A stretch of DNA of 64,000 nucleotides from CAVUPF01 sp963803755 (lineage in GTDB: Bacteria > Actinomycetota > Thermoleophilia > Solirubrobacterales > 70-9), in the NCBI GenBank assembly GCA_963803755.1, contig CAWDNP010000003.1:248001-312000 (forward strand). The letters run 5' to 3'. The position numbers and the translations under genes are program-made. Below are positions 27,763 to 36,395 of this stretch, piece after piece (position 1 is the first letter of the stretch; each line of letters starts with the position of its first letter). The notes beneath the pieces were generated by a model, which was given only the letters and a program-made list of their open reading frames with translations, did no database searches and was not told the origin of the DNA.

Positions 27763-27770
27763 AGGTCGGG

Positions 27771-28888
27771 ATGTTCGACATCGACTCAGCTCTGAGCACG
27801 CTCGTTGAGCGGCAGGGGTCTGACCTTCACATCAAGGTCAGCTCGCCGCCGATCTTACGCGTCCACGGCCAGCTCTCCTACCTCGAGGGGCACCAGCCTC
27901 TCACGGCTGAGGACACAGAGAAGGCGTTCCACGACATCGCCGAGGTGCGCTCGCTAACCGAGTTCGAGGAGGACGGCGAGGCCGATTACTCCTACGCGAT
28001 CCCGGGTGTTGCCCGCTTTCGCGTCAATACCTTCAGACAGCGCGGTTCGATTTCGATCGCCTGCCGCGCCATTCCTTTCGAGATCCGCTCGATTGACCAG
28101 CTCGGTCTGCCCGATGTGGTCCGCTCGATGGCCGAGGAGTCGCGGGGGATCATTCTCGTCACCGGCACGACCGGCTCGGGCAAGTCGACCACCTTGGCGG
28201 CGATGATCGACCACATCAATCAGACTCGGGCGCGGCATATCGTCACGCTTGAGGACCCGATCGAGTACCTGCATGCCGACAAACTCTCGATCGTCAATCA
28301 GCGCGAGGTGGGCGCGGACACCAAGAGCTTTGGCCGGGCAATGCGGCGAGTCCTTCGTCAGGACCCCGACGTGATCTTGATCGGGGAGATGCGTGACGAG
28401 GAGACGGTGCGTACGGCGCTCTCTGCTGCGGAGACCGGCCACCTGGTCCTCTCCACGGTCCACACCCTGGACGCGACCGAGACGATCAACCGGATCATCG
28501 ATTTCTTCCCCCCCACCTCCAGCAGCAGTCGCGGATGATGCTCTCCTCGACACTGAGAGGGGCGATCGCCCAGCGACTGGTGCCCGATATGACCGGCGCT
28601 GGACGGGTCGCCGCGGCGGAGGTGATGGTCGTCACCGGTCGCATCCAGGATCTGATTCTCAATCCCGAGGAAACCGGCAAGATCACCGAGGTAATCGCAG
28701 AGGGCGAGTACTACGGAATGCGAACCTTCGACCAGTCGCTGCTCGACTACGTGATGGAGGGCCGCGTCTCCGAGCAGGTGGCTCTGGAGTACGCCTCCAG
28801 CCCCCACGATTTCAGGCTGATGCTGGCGGCCAGAGGACAGCGGGCGAGCGGCATTGAGCAGCTCGAAGAGGAGCCGGTGCGCCAATGA
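27771..28888 (+). pseudogene. pilT: PilT twitching-motility ATPase, interrupted by a one-base frameshift
   Basis: Hexameric ATPase that retracts type IV pili. N-terminal PAS-like domain (QGSDLHIKVSSPPILRVHG), Walker A GTTGSGKSTTLAAM, Asp box QDPDVILIGEMRD, His box TALSAAETGHLVLSTVHT are intact in the first frame, which stops at 28538. The C-terminal part (MMLSSTLRGAIAQRLVP ...) continues in another frame to 28888. The two join if one C is added to the C-run at 28508-28514, restoring FFPPHLQQQ. A homopolymer error is likely. First gene of the pilus operon; overlaps the next gene by 4 bp. Confidence 0.87.
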
Positions 28889-29625
28889 GGGAGAAGCTGA
28901 ACAGCAACCCGATTGCCCAGGTCGCCTTGGTTGCAGTCCTCGTCGTCGGGGCCGCGTTACTGCTGCTCAAAGGAGGAGGTGGAAGCAGCGAAGAAGCCAA
29001 GGCGACGGCTTCGACCACAGCCGGAGCGACCTCTGGTGAATCCTCCGCAAGCCCTGCAGCCTCTAGCGAATCCACGGGCGCAGAAGCCTCCAGCGCTTCA
29101 ACTGAAGCTGCGGCCTCCAGCGCTGGCACGAGTGGCGAAGCGGGTGCGGGCGAAGCCGCCTCTACTGCGCTTCCGGTCTCGATCCCCCACCCGCCGCTAC
29201 CGGCGGCTGTTTCTGATGCCTACAAAGATCACAAGATAGTTGTCCTGCTTGTTGTTCATGCCGCTAGCACCGACGATCGAATCGTGAAGTCGGAGGTTCA
29301 CCTGCTGAAAGTGCTCCACAAGTTTGTTGTCCCTGCCGCTAGCACCGACGATCGGCCCGTGAAGTCGGAAGTTGAACTGCTGAAAGTCCTCAACAAGCTT
29401 GCGGTTTTCGTCATCCCGGCTAAGCACATCGCTCGTTACGCCGCGATCACGGTTGGGGTCGAAGTCCAGCAGGTGCCGGCACTGATTGTGATCCGTCCAC
29501 GCGGCCTCAGCGGAGGCACCCCTCAGGCCTCGGCCAGCTACGGCTTCCAGACTTTGCAGAGCGCACTTCAGGCGATTATCGATGCCACCTACAAGGGTCC
29601 CGAAGTCCCCTATCACCCCCATTGA
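28885..29625 (+). CDS. Membrane-anchored thioredoxin-like protein of the pilus operon
   Basis: 246 residues. One TM helix (about 9-30, IAQVALVAVLVVGAALLLLK), a Ser/Ala/Glu-rich linker of about 70 residues, then a thioredoxin-like domain (HKIVVLLVVHAAS, FVIPAKHIARYAAITVGVEV, VPALIVIRPRG with a cis-Pro position). No CxxC is present, so it is not a redox enzyme. A 25-residue segment (AASTDDR-VKSEV-LLKVL-K) is tandemly duplicated. ATGA overlap with pilT1 and 9 bp before pilB place it firmly in the operon. Possible pilus assembly adaptor; function unknown. Confidence 0.75.
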   Translation: MREKLNSNPIAQVALVAVLVVGAALLLLKGGGGSSEEAKATASTTAGATSGESSASPAASSESTGAEASSASTEAAASSAGTSGEAGAGEAASTALPVSIPHPPLPAAVSDAYKDHKIVVLLVVHAASTDDRIVKSEVHLLKVLHKFVVPAASTDDRPVKSEVELLKVLNKLAVFVIPAKHIARYAAITVGVEVQQVPALIVIRPRGLSGGTPQASASYGFQTLQSALQAIIDATYKGPEVPYHPH

Positions 29626-29634
29626 TCTGGTCAA

Positions 29635-31458
29635 ATGAGCTCCGAGGACTCCCAGTTTTCGCGCCACCTTCGCCCCGTCTCAGAATCCGGAGCCGCGGCC
29701 GCTCCTGAACTCATGGAACCTGAGGACGATGGTACGCCTGGTCTGACGCCGCCCATGAACCGCGGTCATTCGCGCGGGTTCACCAGCGATGTCCTAATCG
29801 AGCTTGGCTACGCGACGCAGGAGAGGGTCCAGGCTGCAATCGAGGCCGCCCGCACGGCCGGACGGGCGCCCGAGGCCCTGCTCCTGGAGGAGGGCGCGAT
29901 CAGCGGCGATCAACTCTCGCGGGCGATTGCCGAGCGCTACGGACTCGATCACCTCGACCTTTCGGTCTATTCCGTAGATGTGGCCGCCGCCGCCCTCTTC
30001 CCGGTGACCATGGCCCGCCGCTACAAGGCAGTCCCGGTCGGCTACGCTGACCAGCACACGCTCTTGGTCGCGGCCGCCGACCCAGCAAACGTGCTGGCTG
30101 TCGATGACATCCAGATCTCGACTGGCCTCGACTGCAGGATCGCGGTCGCCGCCGAGGAGGACGTCGAGGCGTTGCTCTCCCGGCTCGGCACGCTGCAGAG
30201 TGCCGCCGCCGAGGCGATCATCGAGGACGAGGAGGGCCGCGAGGGCGAGGGGGGGGTCGAGGACCATGGCCTTGCCGAGGTCAGCGAGATGCAGGCCGAC
30301 GCCGCAGATGCGCCGGTGATCAAGCTTGTCTACAGCATTCTCGCTCAAGCGGTGGGGGAGGGAGCCTCCGACATCCACCTTGAGCCCGGGCAGGGGGAGC
30401 TGCGGATCCGCTTCCGAGTGGACGGAGTTTTGAAAGAGGCCGCGCACGTGCCCAAGCGGATGATCAGCGCCGTTGTCTCAAGGCTTAAGATCATGAGTGA
30501 GCTAGACATCGCCGAGAAGCGGGTGCCCCAGGATGGCCGGGTCAGCATCTCGGTCGAGGACCGACGCATCGATTTGCGCGTCACAACATTGCCGACCCAG
30601 CGGGGCGAGGGGGCGACGATCCGCATCCTCGACGAAGGTAACGCGCAACGCTCGCTTGACGATCTGGGAATGGATGGCTCCGCCCGTGCGCGCTTTGAGA
30701 GCGCCTTCGGCAGTGCCTACGGGGCTGTGCTGGTGACCGGTCCGACCGGCTCGGGCAAGTCGACCACCCTCTACGCGGCCCTACAGGAGCTGAACCGGGT
30801 GGAGAGAAAGATCATCACGATCGAGGACCCGGTCGAGTACCGGATCGACGGCATCAACCAGATCAACGTCAATCGCAAGGCAGGCCTTGACTTTGCCACC
30901 GGGCTGCGTTCGATACTCCGCGCCGATCCCGACGTAGTGATGGTCGGCGAGATACGCGACGCCGAGACGGCACGGATCGCGATCGAGGCTGCGCTGACCG
31001 GCCACATGATGCTGAGCACGTTGCACACCAACGACGCTCCGGGAGCGATCGCCCGCCTGAACGAGATGGGGATCGAGACCTTTCTCACCGCCTCCGCCGT
31101 GGACTGCGTCGTCGCCCAGCGCCTGGCGCGCAAACTCTGCCCGCACTGTAAGCGGCGGACGATCATCCCAGCGGCGGCGCTGTCGGAGGCAGGGATGGGG
31201 GTAGGGGCCGACATCGAGGCCTATGAGCCGGTTGGCTGTGGGCGCTGCGGCCACTGCGGCTACCGGGGTCGGGTTGGCGTTTACTCTGTAATGAGCCTCA
31301 GCGAAAGACTGAAGGAGCTGACCGTGACTCGCGCGACGGAGCCCGAAATCGCTACCGTCGCCCGTCAGGAGGGGATGCTCACCCTGCGTGAGGACGGAAT
31401 CATCAAGGTCCGTGTTGGGACGACCAGCCTCGAGGAGGTACTCCGTGTCACAGCCTGA
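29635..31458 (+). CDS. pilB: PilB/GspE-type pilus assembly ATPase
   Basis: 607 residues. MshEN domain at about 45-190 (FTSDVLIELGYATQERVQA), the ASP-like SDIHLEPGQGELRIRFRVDG, Walker A GPTGSGKSTTLYAA, Asp box ADPDVVMVGEIRDAETA, His box GHMMLSTLHTND and the tetracysteine zinc site (CPHCKRR ... CGRCGHCGYRG). It powers pilus extension. The stop is overlapped by the GTG start of pilT2. Confidence 0.94.
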   Translation: MSSEDSQFSRHLRPVSESGAAAAPELMEPEDDGTPGLTPPMNRGHSRGFTSDVLIELGYATQERVQAAIEAARTAGRAPEALLLEEGAISGDQLSRAIAERYGLDHLDLSVYSVDVAAAALFPVTMARRYKAVPVGYADQHTLLVAAADPANVLAVDDIQISTGLDCRIAVAAEEDVEALLSRLGTLQSAAAEAIIEDEEGREGEGGVEDHGLAEVSEMQADAADAPVIKLVYSILAQAVGEGASDIHLEPGQGELRIRFRVDGVLKEAAHVPKRMISAVVSRLKIMSELDIAEKRVPQDGRVSISVEDRRIDLRVTTLPTQRGEGATIRILDEGNAQRSLDDLGMDGSARARFESAFGSAYGAVLVTGPTGSGKSTTLYAALQELNRVERKIITIEDPVEYRIDGINQINVNRKAGLDFATGLRSILRADPDVVMVGEIRDAETARIAIEAALTGHMMLSTLHTNDAPGAIARLNEMGIETFLTASAVDCVVAQRLARKLCPHCKRRTIIPAAALSEAGMGVGADIEAYEPVGCGRCGHCGYRGRVGVYSVMSLSERLKELTVTRATEPEIATVARQEGMLTLREDGIIKVRVGTTSLEEVLRVTA

Positions 31459-32596
31459 GTTCGACTTTTCTGAGGTCCTGCGCCAGATGGTGGAGGCCCG
31501 CGCCTCCGACATCCACCTGACCGCGGGATTTCCCCCGGCAATCCGCGACAAGGGCAGGATCACTGCCATGGAGGGCTTCCCAGTGCTGGCCGGGCAGCAG
31601 ACCCGAGAGGTCATCTACGGCATCCTCAACGATGAGCAGCGCAAGCGCTTTGAGAATAATAAGCAGCTGGACTTCGCCTACTCGATACCGGGCGTCGCCC
31701 GCTTCCGTGTCAACTGCTTCTTCCAGCGCGGGTCGGTAAGTGCTGCCCTCCGCCTGGTGCCGCAGGAGATACCCGCTCTCGACACGCTCGGCGTGCCGCA
31801 GGTCCTGCGCGAGCTGACCCAAAAACCACGCGGCTTCGTGTTGGTAACCGGCCCGACCGGCTCAGGCAAGTCGACGACTCTGGCCGCGATGCTCGACGTG
31901 ATCAACACCGAACATCAGGACCATATCCTCACGATCGAGGATCCGATCGAGTTCCTGCACCACCACAAGCGCTCGATCGTCAACCAACGCGAGATCGGCG
32001 CCGACGCGCCGGACTTCGGACTTGGACTGCGTGCGGCGCTGCGCGAGGACCCTGACGTGATTCTTGTCGGTGAGATGCGAGACCTCGAGACGATCTCCAC
32101 GGCGCTTACCGCGGCCGAGACCGGACATCTAGTTTTCGCCACCCTGCACACCCAGTCCACCGCTCAGACCGTGGACCGGATCATCGACGTCTTCCCACCT
32201 TCCCAGCAAGACCAGGTGCGCACTCAGCTCTCGATCGCCTTGCAGGGGATTGTCACCCAGCAGCTACTGCCGACTGCCGATGGTAGGGGCAGGATCGTCG
32301 CCTGCGAGGTGCTGATTCCGACTCCGGCGATCCGCAACCTGATTCGCGAGGGCAAGACCCACCAGATCTACGCCGCGGTTCAGACCTCCGGCGCGGTCGG
32401 GATGCAGACGATGGATGCTGACCTCGCGCGCCTGGTTCGCGCGGGGAGGGTCTCCCGCCAGCTCGCCGAACAGCGCGCCTCTGTTCCTGAGGAGTTGAAA
32501 CGGCTGCTCCATGGAGCCGCAGCCCAGATGCCGGGCGGTGGTCTTGCTGGTGAAAACGCGCCGCCGCCGGTGCCCGTTTACACGACCGGAGGCTAG
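31445..32596 (+). CDS. pilT: Second PilT-type retraction ATPase
   Basis: 383 residues from GTG 31445, which has GAGGAGG just upstream and overlaps the pilB end; an earlier start would run deep into pilB. ASDIHLTAGFPPAIR, Walker A GPTGSGKSTTLAAM, Asp box EDPDVILVGEMRDLETI, His box TGHLVFATLHTQS, and the C-terminal pattern IVTQQLLPTADGRGRI. Closely similar in plan to pilT1 but with a longer Pro-rich tail (GENAPPPVPVYTTGG). Two PilT paralogues in one operon suggest separate retraction modes. Confidence 0.93.
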   Translation: MSQPEFDFSEVLRQMVEARASDIHLTAGFPPAIRDKGRITAMEGFPVLAGQQTREVIYGILNDEQRKRFENNKQLDFAYSIPGVARFRVNCFFQRGSVSAALRLVPQEIPALDTLGVPQVLRELTQKPRGFVLVTGPTGSGKSTTLAAMLDVINTEHQDHILTIEDPIEFLHHHKRSIVNQREIGADAPDFGLGLRAALREDPDVILVGEMRDLETISTALTAAETGHLVFATLHTQSTAQTVDRIIDVFPPSQQDQVRTQLSIALQGIVTQQLLPTADGRGRIVACEVLIPTPAIRNLIREGKTHQIYAAVQTSGAVGMQTMDADLARLVRAGRVSRQLAEQRASVPEELKRLLHGAAAQMPGGGLAGENAPPPVPVYTTGG

Positions 32597-32602
32597 GCAG
32601 AG

Positions 32603-33850
32603 ATGGCAAGCAGCGCCAGCACATTCGCTTTTCGCGCCATTGATCTCTCCGGCGTGGCCTCACAGGGAGAGCTGGAGGCTGAGTCGAAGTCGCACGTCTC
32701 CGATCAACTTCGCCAGCGGGGACTGATCGTCCTCGACGTCTCCGAGAAGCACGAGCCGTTCAAGATCGAGGATCTATTCAAACGCTGGCAAGGGGTAGAC
32801 ATGCGAGAACTTGCCATCTTCTCGCGCCAGTTCGCGACCCTTGTCGCCTCGGGCATGCCGATGCTGCGGACTCTGCAAACCCTGCAGGAGCAGACCCAGG
32901 ACGAGATGATCCGCGAAGCCGTCGCCGGCCTCAGCGAGGACGTCGAGGCGGGCAGTTCATTGTGGCAGGCGATGGAGCGATATCCGAAGGTGTTCGACCG
33001 CCTGTTCCGGGCGATGGTTCGCGCCGGCGAGCAGTCGGGTCGATTGGAAGAAGCACTCGATCGGGTCGCCTTCCAGGTGGAGAAATCCGACGCGCTACGC
33101 CGCCAGGTCAAATCAGCGATGATTTACCCGACGCTGGTCTTCGGATTCGCGCTGGTGGTGTTGGTCGCGATCGTCGTCTTCGTCATCCCGGTCTTTGCCA
33201 AGATCTTCAAAGAACTTGCCGCCGAACACCCGACCGAAAGCTCCGCGCTGCCGGTGCCTACCCAGATCTGCGTCAGTGTGTCTAACGCTCTTACCAGCTA
33301 TTGGTACCTGATCATTCCTGGCATAGTTCTCACAGTCATCTTCTTCTTCAAATGGAAGAAGACCGATCGCGGTCACGCGATGTGGGACCGATTCAAACTG
33401 AGGCTCCCGTTCAAAATCGGCGACGTAATCCAAAAGATCGCGCTGGCGCGCTGGTCACGCACCTTTTCAGGCTCGGTTTCCTCCGGCGTGCCGATGCTCC
33501 AGTCGATCAAACTCACTGGGGACACTGCCGGCAACGTCGTAGTCGAGCAGTCGATGGAAGATGTCTACGCCTCGGTCAAGCGGGGAGGCTCGCTCGCCGG
33601 TCCGATCGAGCAGAATCCAATCTTCCCGCCGATGGTCAGCCACATGGTCTCGGTTGGCGAGGAAAGCGGTCAGCTTGAGCATATGTTGAGCAAAATCGCC
33701 GACTTCTACGAGGCTGAGGTCGACGCCAAGGTCAAAGGCCTCACCTCCTTGATCGAGCCGCTGATGATCGTCTTTGTCGGCGGCATCGTAGGTTTCATCG
33801 TGATCTCGATGTACCTACCGCTGTTCAGCATCTACGAAAAGATCCGCTGA
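32603..33850 (+). CDS. pilC: PilC/GspF inner-membrane platform protein
   Basis: 415 residues with two T2SSF domains (LAIFSRQFATLVASGMPMLR and LARWSRTFSGSVSSGVPMLQ), three to four TM helices and the C-terminal IEPLMIVFVGGIVGFIVISMYLP. It forms the membrane platform on which PilB and PilT act. It ends the coupled run pilT1-Trx-pilB-pilT2-pilC; pilA1 lies 1.6 kb further behind a mobile-element scar. Confidence 0.94.
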   Translation: MASSASTFAFRAIDLSGVASQGELEAESKSHVSDQLRQRGLIVLDVSEKHEPFKIEDLFKRWQGVDMRELAIFSRQFATLVASGMPMLRTLQTLQEQTQDEMIREAVAGLSEDVEAGSSLWQAMERYPKVFDRLFRAMVRAGEQSGRLEEALDRVAFQVEKSDALRRQVKSAMIYPTLVFGFALVVLVAIVVFVIPVFAKIFKELAAEHPTESSALPVPTQICVSVSNALTSYWYLIIPGIVLTVIFFFKWKKTDRGHAMWDRFKLRLPFKIGDVIQKIALARWSRTFSGSVSSGVPMLQSIKLTGDTAGNVVVEQSMEDVYASVKRGGSLAGPIEQNPIFPPMVSHMVSVGEESGQLEHMLSKIADFYEAEVDAKVKGLTSLIEPLMIVFVGGIVGFIVISMYLPLFSIYEKIR

Positions 33851-34031
33851 CCACTTATCGCTGAGGTTCAGTTGGTGGCAATCGCGCGTCGCCGAGCCCC
33901 CTTTGACCATTCCCATGATTGACCTGTGGAGCTATCCACGCGGTCACCCGATAAAGACTCCTCCACGACGCGGACGGGTGACGATCGCTGCAATGCAGTG
34001 GGTCCTGCGATTCCTTCTCGACTAACCCCGA

Positions 34032-34753
34032 TCATTCACCAAGCGTTCGCGAGGAACTTCTACGGGCAGGAGTAAGTGTGTGAGAGCGCTCGCGTGCACG
34101 CGACCTTCGCCGCGGGATGAGCGGGAGGCGTTGAAAGGGGGCGCTCGCCACCGTTTGCAGGCAGGCTGAGGCCGGCCGTGCGGAGCGGAGCGGTGTGGCG
34201 AGAGCGGCCGCCGGCGCGGTCAGTCGGCCGGAGCCGGCAGTTCGCGAAGCCGCGTGAAGGCGGCGGCGAGCTCCGCCGCCCAAGGCCAGTGGCGCTCCAA
34301 GCGCGGGTTGCGCGACAGGCGTGGAAGGCGCGGCGGCTGGCCTGCCGGCCGTGTGAAGGGCGCGGTAGCGAAGCCGTTTGGGCTTAAGGCCGGAGGGCTC
34401 GCCGCGCAGCAGCATGGTGTCGGCCCAGGCGAGGAGCGCCCCGGCGATCAGCACCAACTCAGTCAGACCGCGTTCATCTCGAAGCTGCCGAAGGGGAGCA
34501 GCTCCAGGCCCGTCTGCTTGGAGCAGCGAATGCGGTCCTCGCCACGGGCGGGTGCTCGCGCTCGAGAGGGGCGGCGGCTCCGGTGCGATCGATGAGGATC
34601 GCCTGGAAGCGGTGGCCGCCTGAGTCGGTGAAGGAGGGCTGGGCGCCGGGGTGGGGGCCGCTCCCGGCGGATGATCAGTCGTGAGCCCTCCGGCCACGAT
34701 CCACTCGCGGTGATCTGCATTCGATGCTGGTCAAGTCCCATTACAATTGTCAT
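34032..34753 (-). pseudogene. Degenerate transposase remnant: IS1380-type C-terminus joined to an IS110-type N-terminus
   Basis: From 34753 leftwards the first 15 or so codons read MTIVMGLDQHRMQITA, the typical start of IS110-family transposases. The frame then changes at once to GSWPEGSRLIIRRERP, an internal IS1380 segment. After a frameshift at the C-run near 34645 the IS1380 pattern continues (EDRIRCSKQTGL, SFEMNAV, VLIAGALLAWADTMLL, KPKRLRYRALHTAGR) in shifting frames. No intact catalytic domain remains. It separates pilC from pilA1. Boundaries are approximate. Confidence 0.6.
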
Positions 34754-35239
34754 TCGAGGAGCCTCCTCAAATCCTCAAGCTCCATGGGTCAAATTGCCTG
34801 CGCGGACACGCACCACGCTTGAGTTGAGGGGGTCCCTATATGTCGGGTCAAGTGGACTGCTCATGACATCTGTCCTGTAGTGGATTTCTCACACCGCGCA
34901 CGCTCCCAATGGGAGCGGACAGGGGGAGGACCGCCGTTCAAAGTCCTACGAGATTCGGGACAATCTCAAGTACCAGGCTGGTGCCGCCATCGTGCTGCTC
35001 TCAAGATAGTCGTCTACTGACGGGTCAGCTATGTACTCAATCAATCCCGCATATTCGATGGTCGCCCTGCTCTACAAACATCCCGGTCGAGCGTCCCGTA
35101 GCTGGACGTTCGTATGGCCGTGAGCGGATTGGTGATTTGGGGCTGGGTCAGAATCCGTAGTTTTAGGGTATAGACAGGCCGATTTCTTGGCTTTACAGTG
35201 GGGAAAAGTCGGTCTCTTTCAAAATTGGTAGAGAGCGGC
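34754..35239. other. Intergenic region upstream of the pilA1 promoter, no gene seen
   Basis: About 480 bp of lower-GC sequence between the transposase remnant and the pilA1 promoter box. Short open frames here lack a ribosome site and coding character. It may be the far promoter region of pilA1 or more transposon debris. The same applies to 33851-34031 just after pilC. Confidence 0.5.
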
Positions 35240-35266
35240 TAAAGGTGGCTGGTGGAGGGTCGATTA
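35240..35266 (+). promoter_or_regulatory. Sigma-28-like promoter of pilA1
   Basis: TAAA (35240-35243), 15 bp, GTCGATTA (35259-35266) matches the FliA/WhiG pattern TAAA-N15-GCCGATAA at 10 of 12 positions. It is exactly 25 bp upstream of the riboswitch outer stem, as is the equivalent box of pilA2. Transcription would start a few bases before the aptamer. Confidence 0.5.
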
Positions 35267-35291
35267 AGTGCTTGTAATGAATTTGCCAGCG

Positions 35292-35380
35292 CCCTGGTGC
35301 AAGAGGCAAACCCACCGTGAGGTGGGGGCGCAATACCCTCAGGGCTCCCAGCCGGGAGTTGCTCGGGGCAACCACCGGGG
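35292..35380 (+). promoter_or_regulatory. Cyclic-di-GMP-I (GEMM) riboswitch upstream of pilA1
   Basis: Outer stem P1 CCCUGGUG (35292-35299) pairs with CACCGGGG (35373-35380), 8 bp. Inside are the family marks: GGCAAACC (35305-35312), a CACC/GGUG stem capped by a GNRA loop GUGA (35317-35320), GGCGCAA (35327-35333) where the consensus has GACGCAA, and the second arm ending GUUGC-UCGGG-GCAAC (35358-35372), which serves as the tetraloop-receptor side. The Vibrio Vc2 aptamer shows the same order of elements. The expression platform to the pilA1 start is 69 nt and ends in GGAGG; no terminator is obvious, so control of translation is likely. Confidence 0.8.
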
Positions 35381-35909
35381 TCAAAGGACACCACGTGGCT
35401 TTACGCGACGGGGCTCTGGCGCAAACGATAGGACCATTGGAGGTACCTAATGTTTCTCCAGACTCTCCGGGCCAAGGTTGGTGCCCGGCTCAACGGCGAG
35501 AGCGAGGCCGGCTTCACGCTGATCGAGCTTCTCGTAGTGATGCTCATCATGGGCATCCTGGCGGCAATCGCGCTGCCTGCGTTCTTCAATCAGCGCGAAA
35601 AGGCAAGTGACGCAAGGGCGAAGGCCTACGCCAACAGTGCCGAGGTCGCGATTGAGAACGTACTCGACCGAAAACAATGGCAGCTTCAAGGAAGCTACTC
35701 CTCTCAAGCTCCAGGCCATCGAACCGGTGCTGAAGAGTGCGACCATCACAATCCCGAAGGCGGAACCGACTGAATTCGAAGTCGTCTCGGAATCGAGCAA
35801 CGGCAACAAATTCGCGATCTACCAAAAGGAAGGTGAAAGTACGTTCACCTGCACGCTTGCAGGTCATGGCGGTTGTCCGACAGGTGGCAACTGGAAAAAC
35901 GGCTAGTTA
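35378..35909 (+). repeat. Inverted repeat, copy 1 (pilA1 leader end and gene)
   Basis: This roughly 530-bp stretch is repeated in opposite orientation at 42011-42543. It starts at the last bases of the riboswitch outer stem (GGGTC), covers the whole untranslated leader and the pilin gene and ends 3 bp after the stop. The copies are identical up to 35783 and then differ by one inserted T and a short divergent patch near 35813-35827. Confidence 0.93.
35450..35906 (+). pseudogene. pilA: Type IV major pilin, copy 1, with a frameshift
   Basis: Class III leader ending G|FTLIELLVVMLIMGILAAIA with Glu5, the hallmark of type IVa pilins. The first frame ends at 35773. The natural pilin body (TYSTENNGSFKEATPLKLQA ... 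GNKFAIYQKEGES ... GGCPTGGNW) lies in the +1 frame and stops at 35906. Removing one A at 35657-35658 gives a normal 151-residue pilin with two C-terminal Cys. GGAGG precedes the ATG. pilA2 carries the same extra A, so either it is real or it reflects a systematic error; a programmed +1 frameshift is a remote third option. Confidence 0.8.
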
Positions 35910-35965
35910 GGTTAGTCCTTACTGCCTCGCTTTGCCTCAATCCATAGGAAAAGCGTGAACGTTTC

Positions 35966-36024
35966 AGAGGGGCGGGCTGTATGCCCGCCCCTCTGCATTC
36001 AGCCTTGCCTCTTCGGCAAGGTTT
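35966..36024 (+). terminator. Terminator hairpins after pilA1
   Basis: A perfect 12-bp stem (AGAGGGGCGGGC / GCCCGCCCCTCT, 35966-35994, loop TGTAT) follows the pilin by 60 bp. A second hairpin (CCTTGCC / GGCAAGG, 36003-36021) is followed by TTT. Strong pilin transcripts are commonly closed this way. The long U-tract of classical terminators is missing. Confidence 0.65.
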
Positions 36025-36395
36025 CGCCTCGGACGCAACCACCTTCCGGGCTATCGAGTGGATGGGACCGGGAGAGCTGGAGGGGATCGGGGCCGCCCGT
36101 AAGGCGGCGCGCGAGCGCGCTTGGAAGGCCGGTAGCCCGAACCCCTGAGATTGGTTCGACTGATGAACGGGCCGGCCAGGTTCATTTGCGTTCTGCCTGA
36201 GTACGAAGATTTCGGCCGCGTAACCACGCTCGCGCCTTTCTGATCTGGCCGGCTGCTTGCTACAAGTGGCTCGCCGAGCAGCCCGCCAATCGAACGCGCT
36301 GACAATCGAGAAGAGAGTGGGCGATGTGGCGGCAAGGTGGTCCGTTACCCCGTGGCGCCGAGACAGCCGCCCGCTCGGGTACAACTACCGCTCCA
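36025..36395. other. Intergenic region between pilA1 and pilD, nothing identified
   Basis: About 370 bp. Reading frames here are short and lack coding character. It presumably contains the pilD promoter; no clear box was found. Confidence 0.4.

Noticed and set aside
28500..28540. Programmed frameshift at the C-run of pilT1
   Set aside because: A seven-C run could slip, but the same kind of one-base break is found in many unrelated genes here, so an error is simpler.
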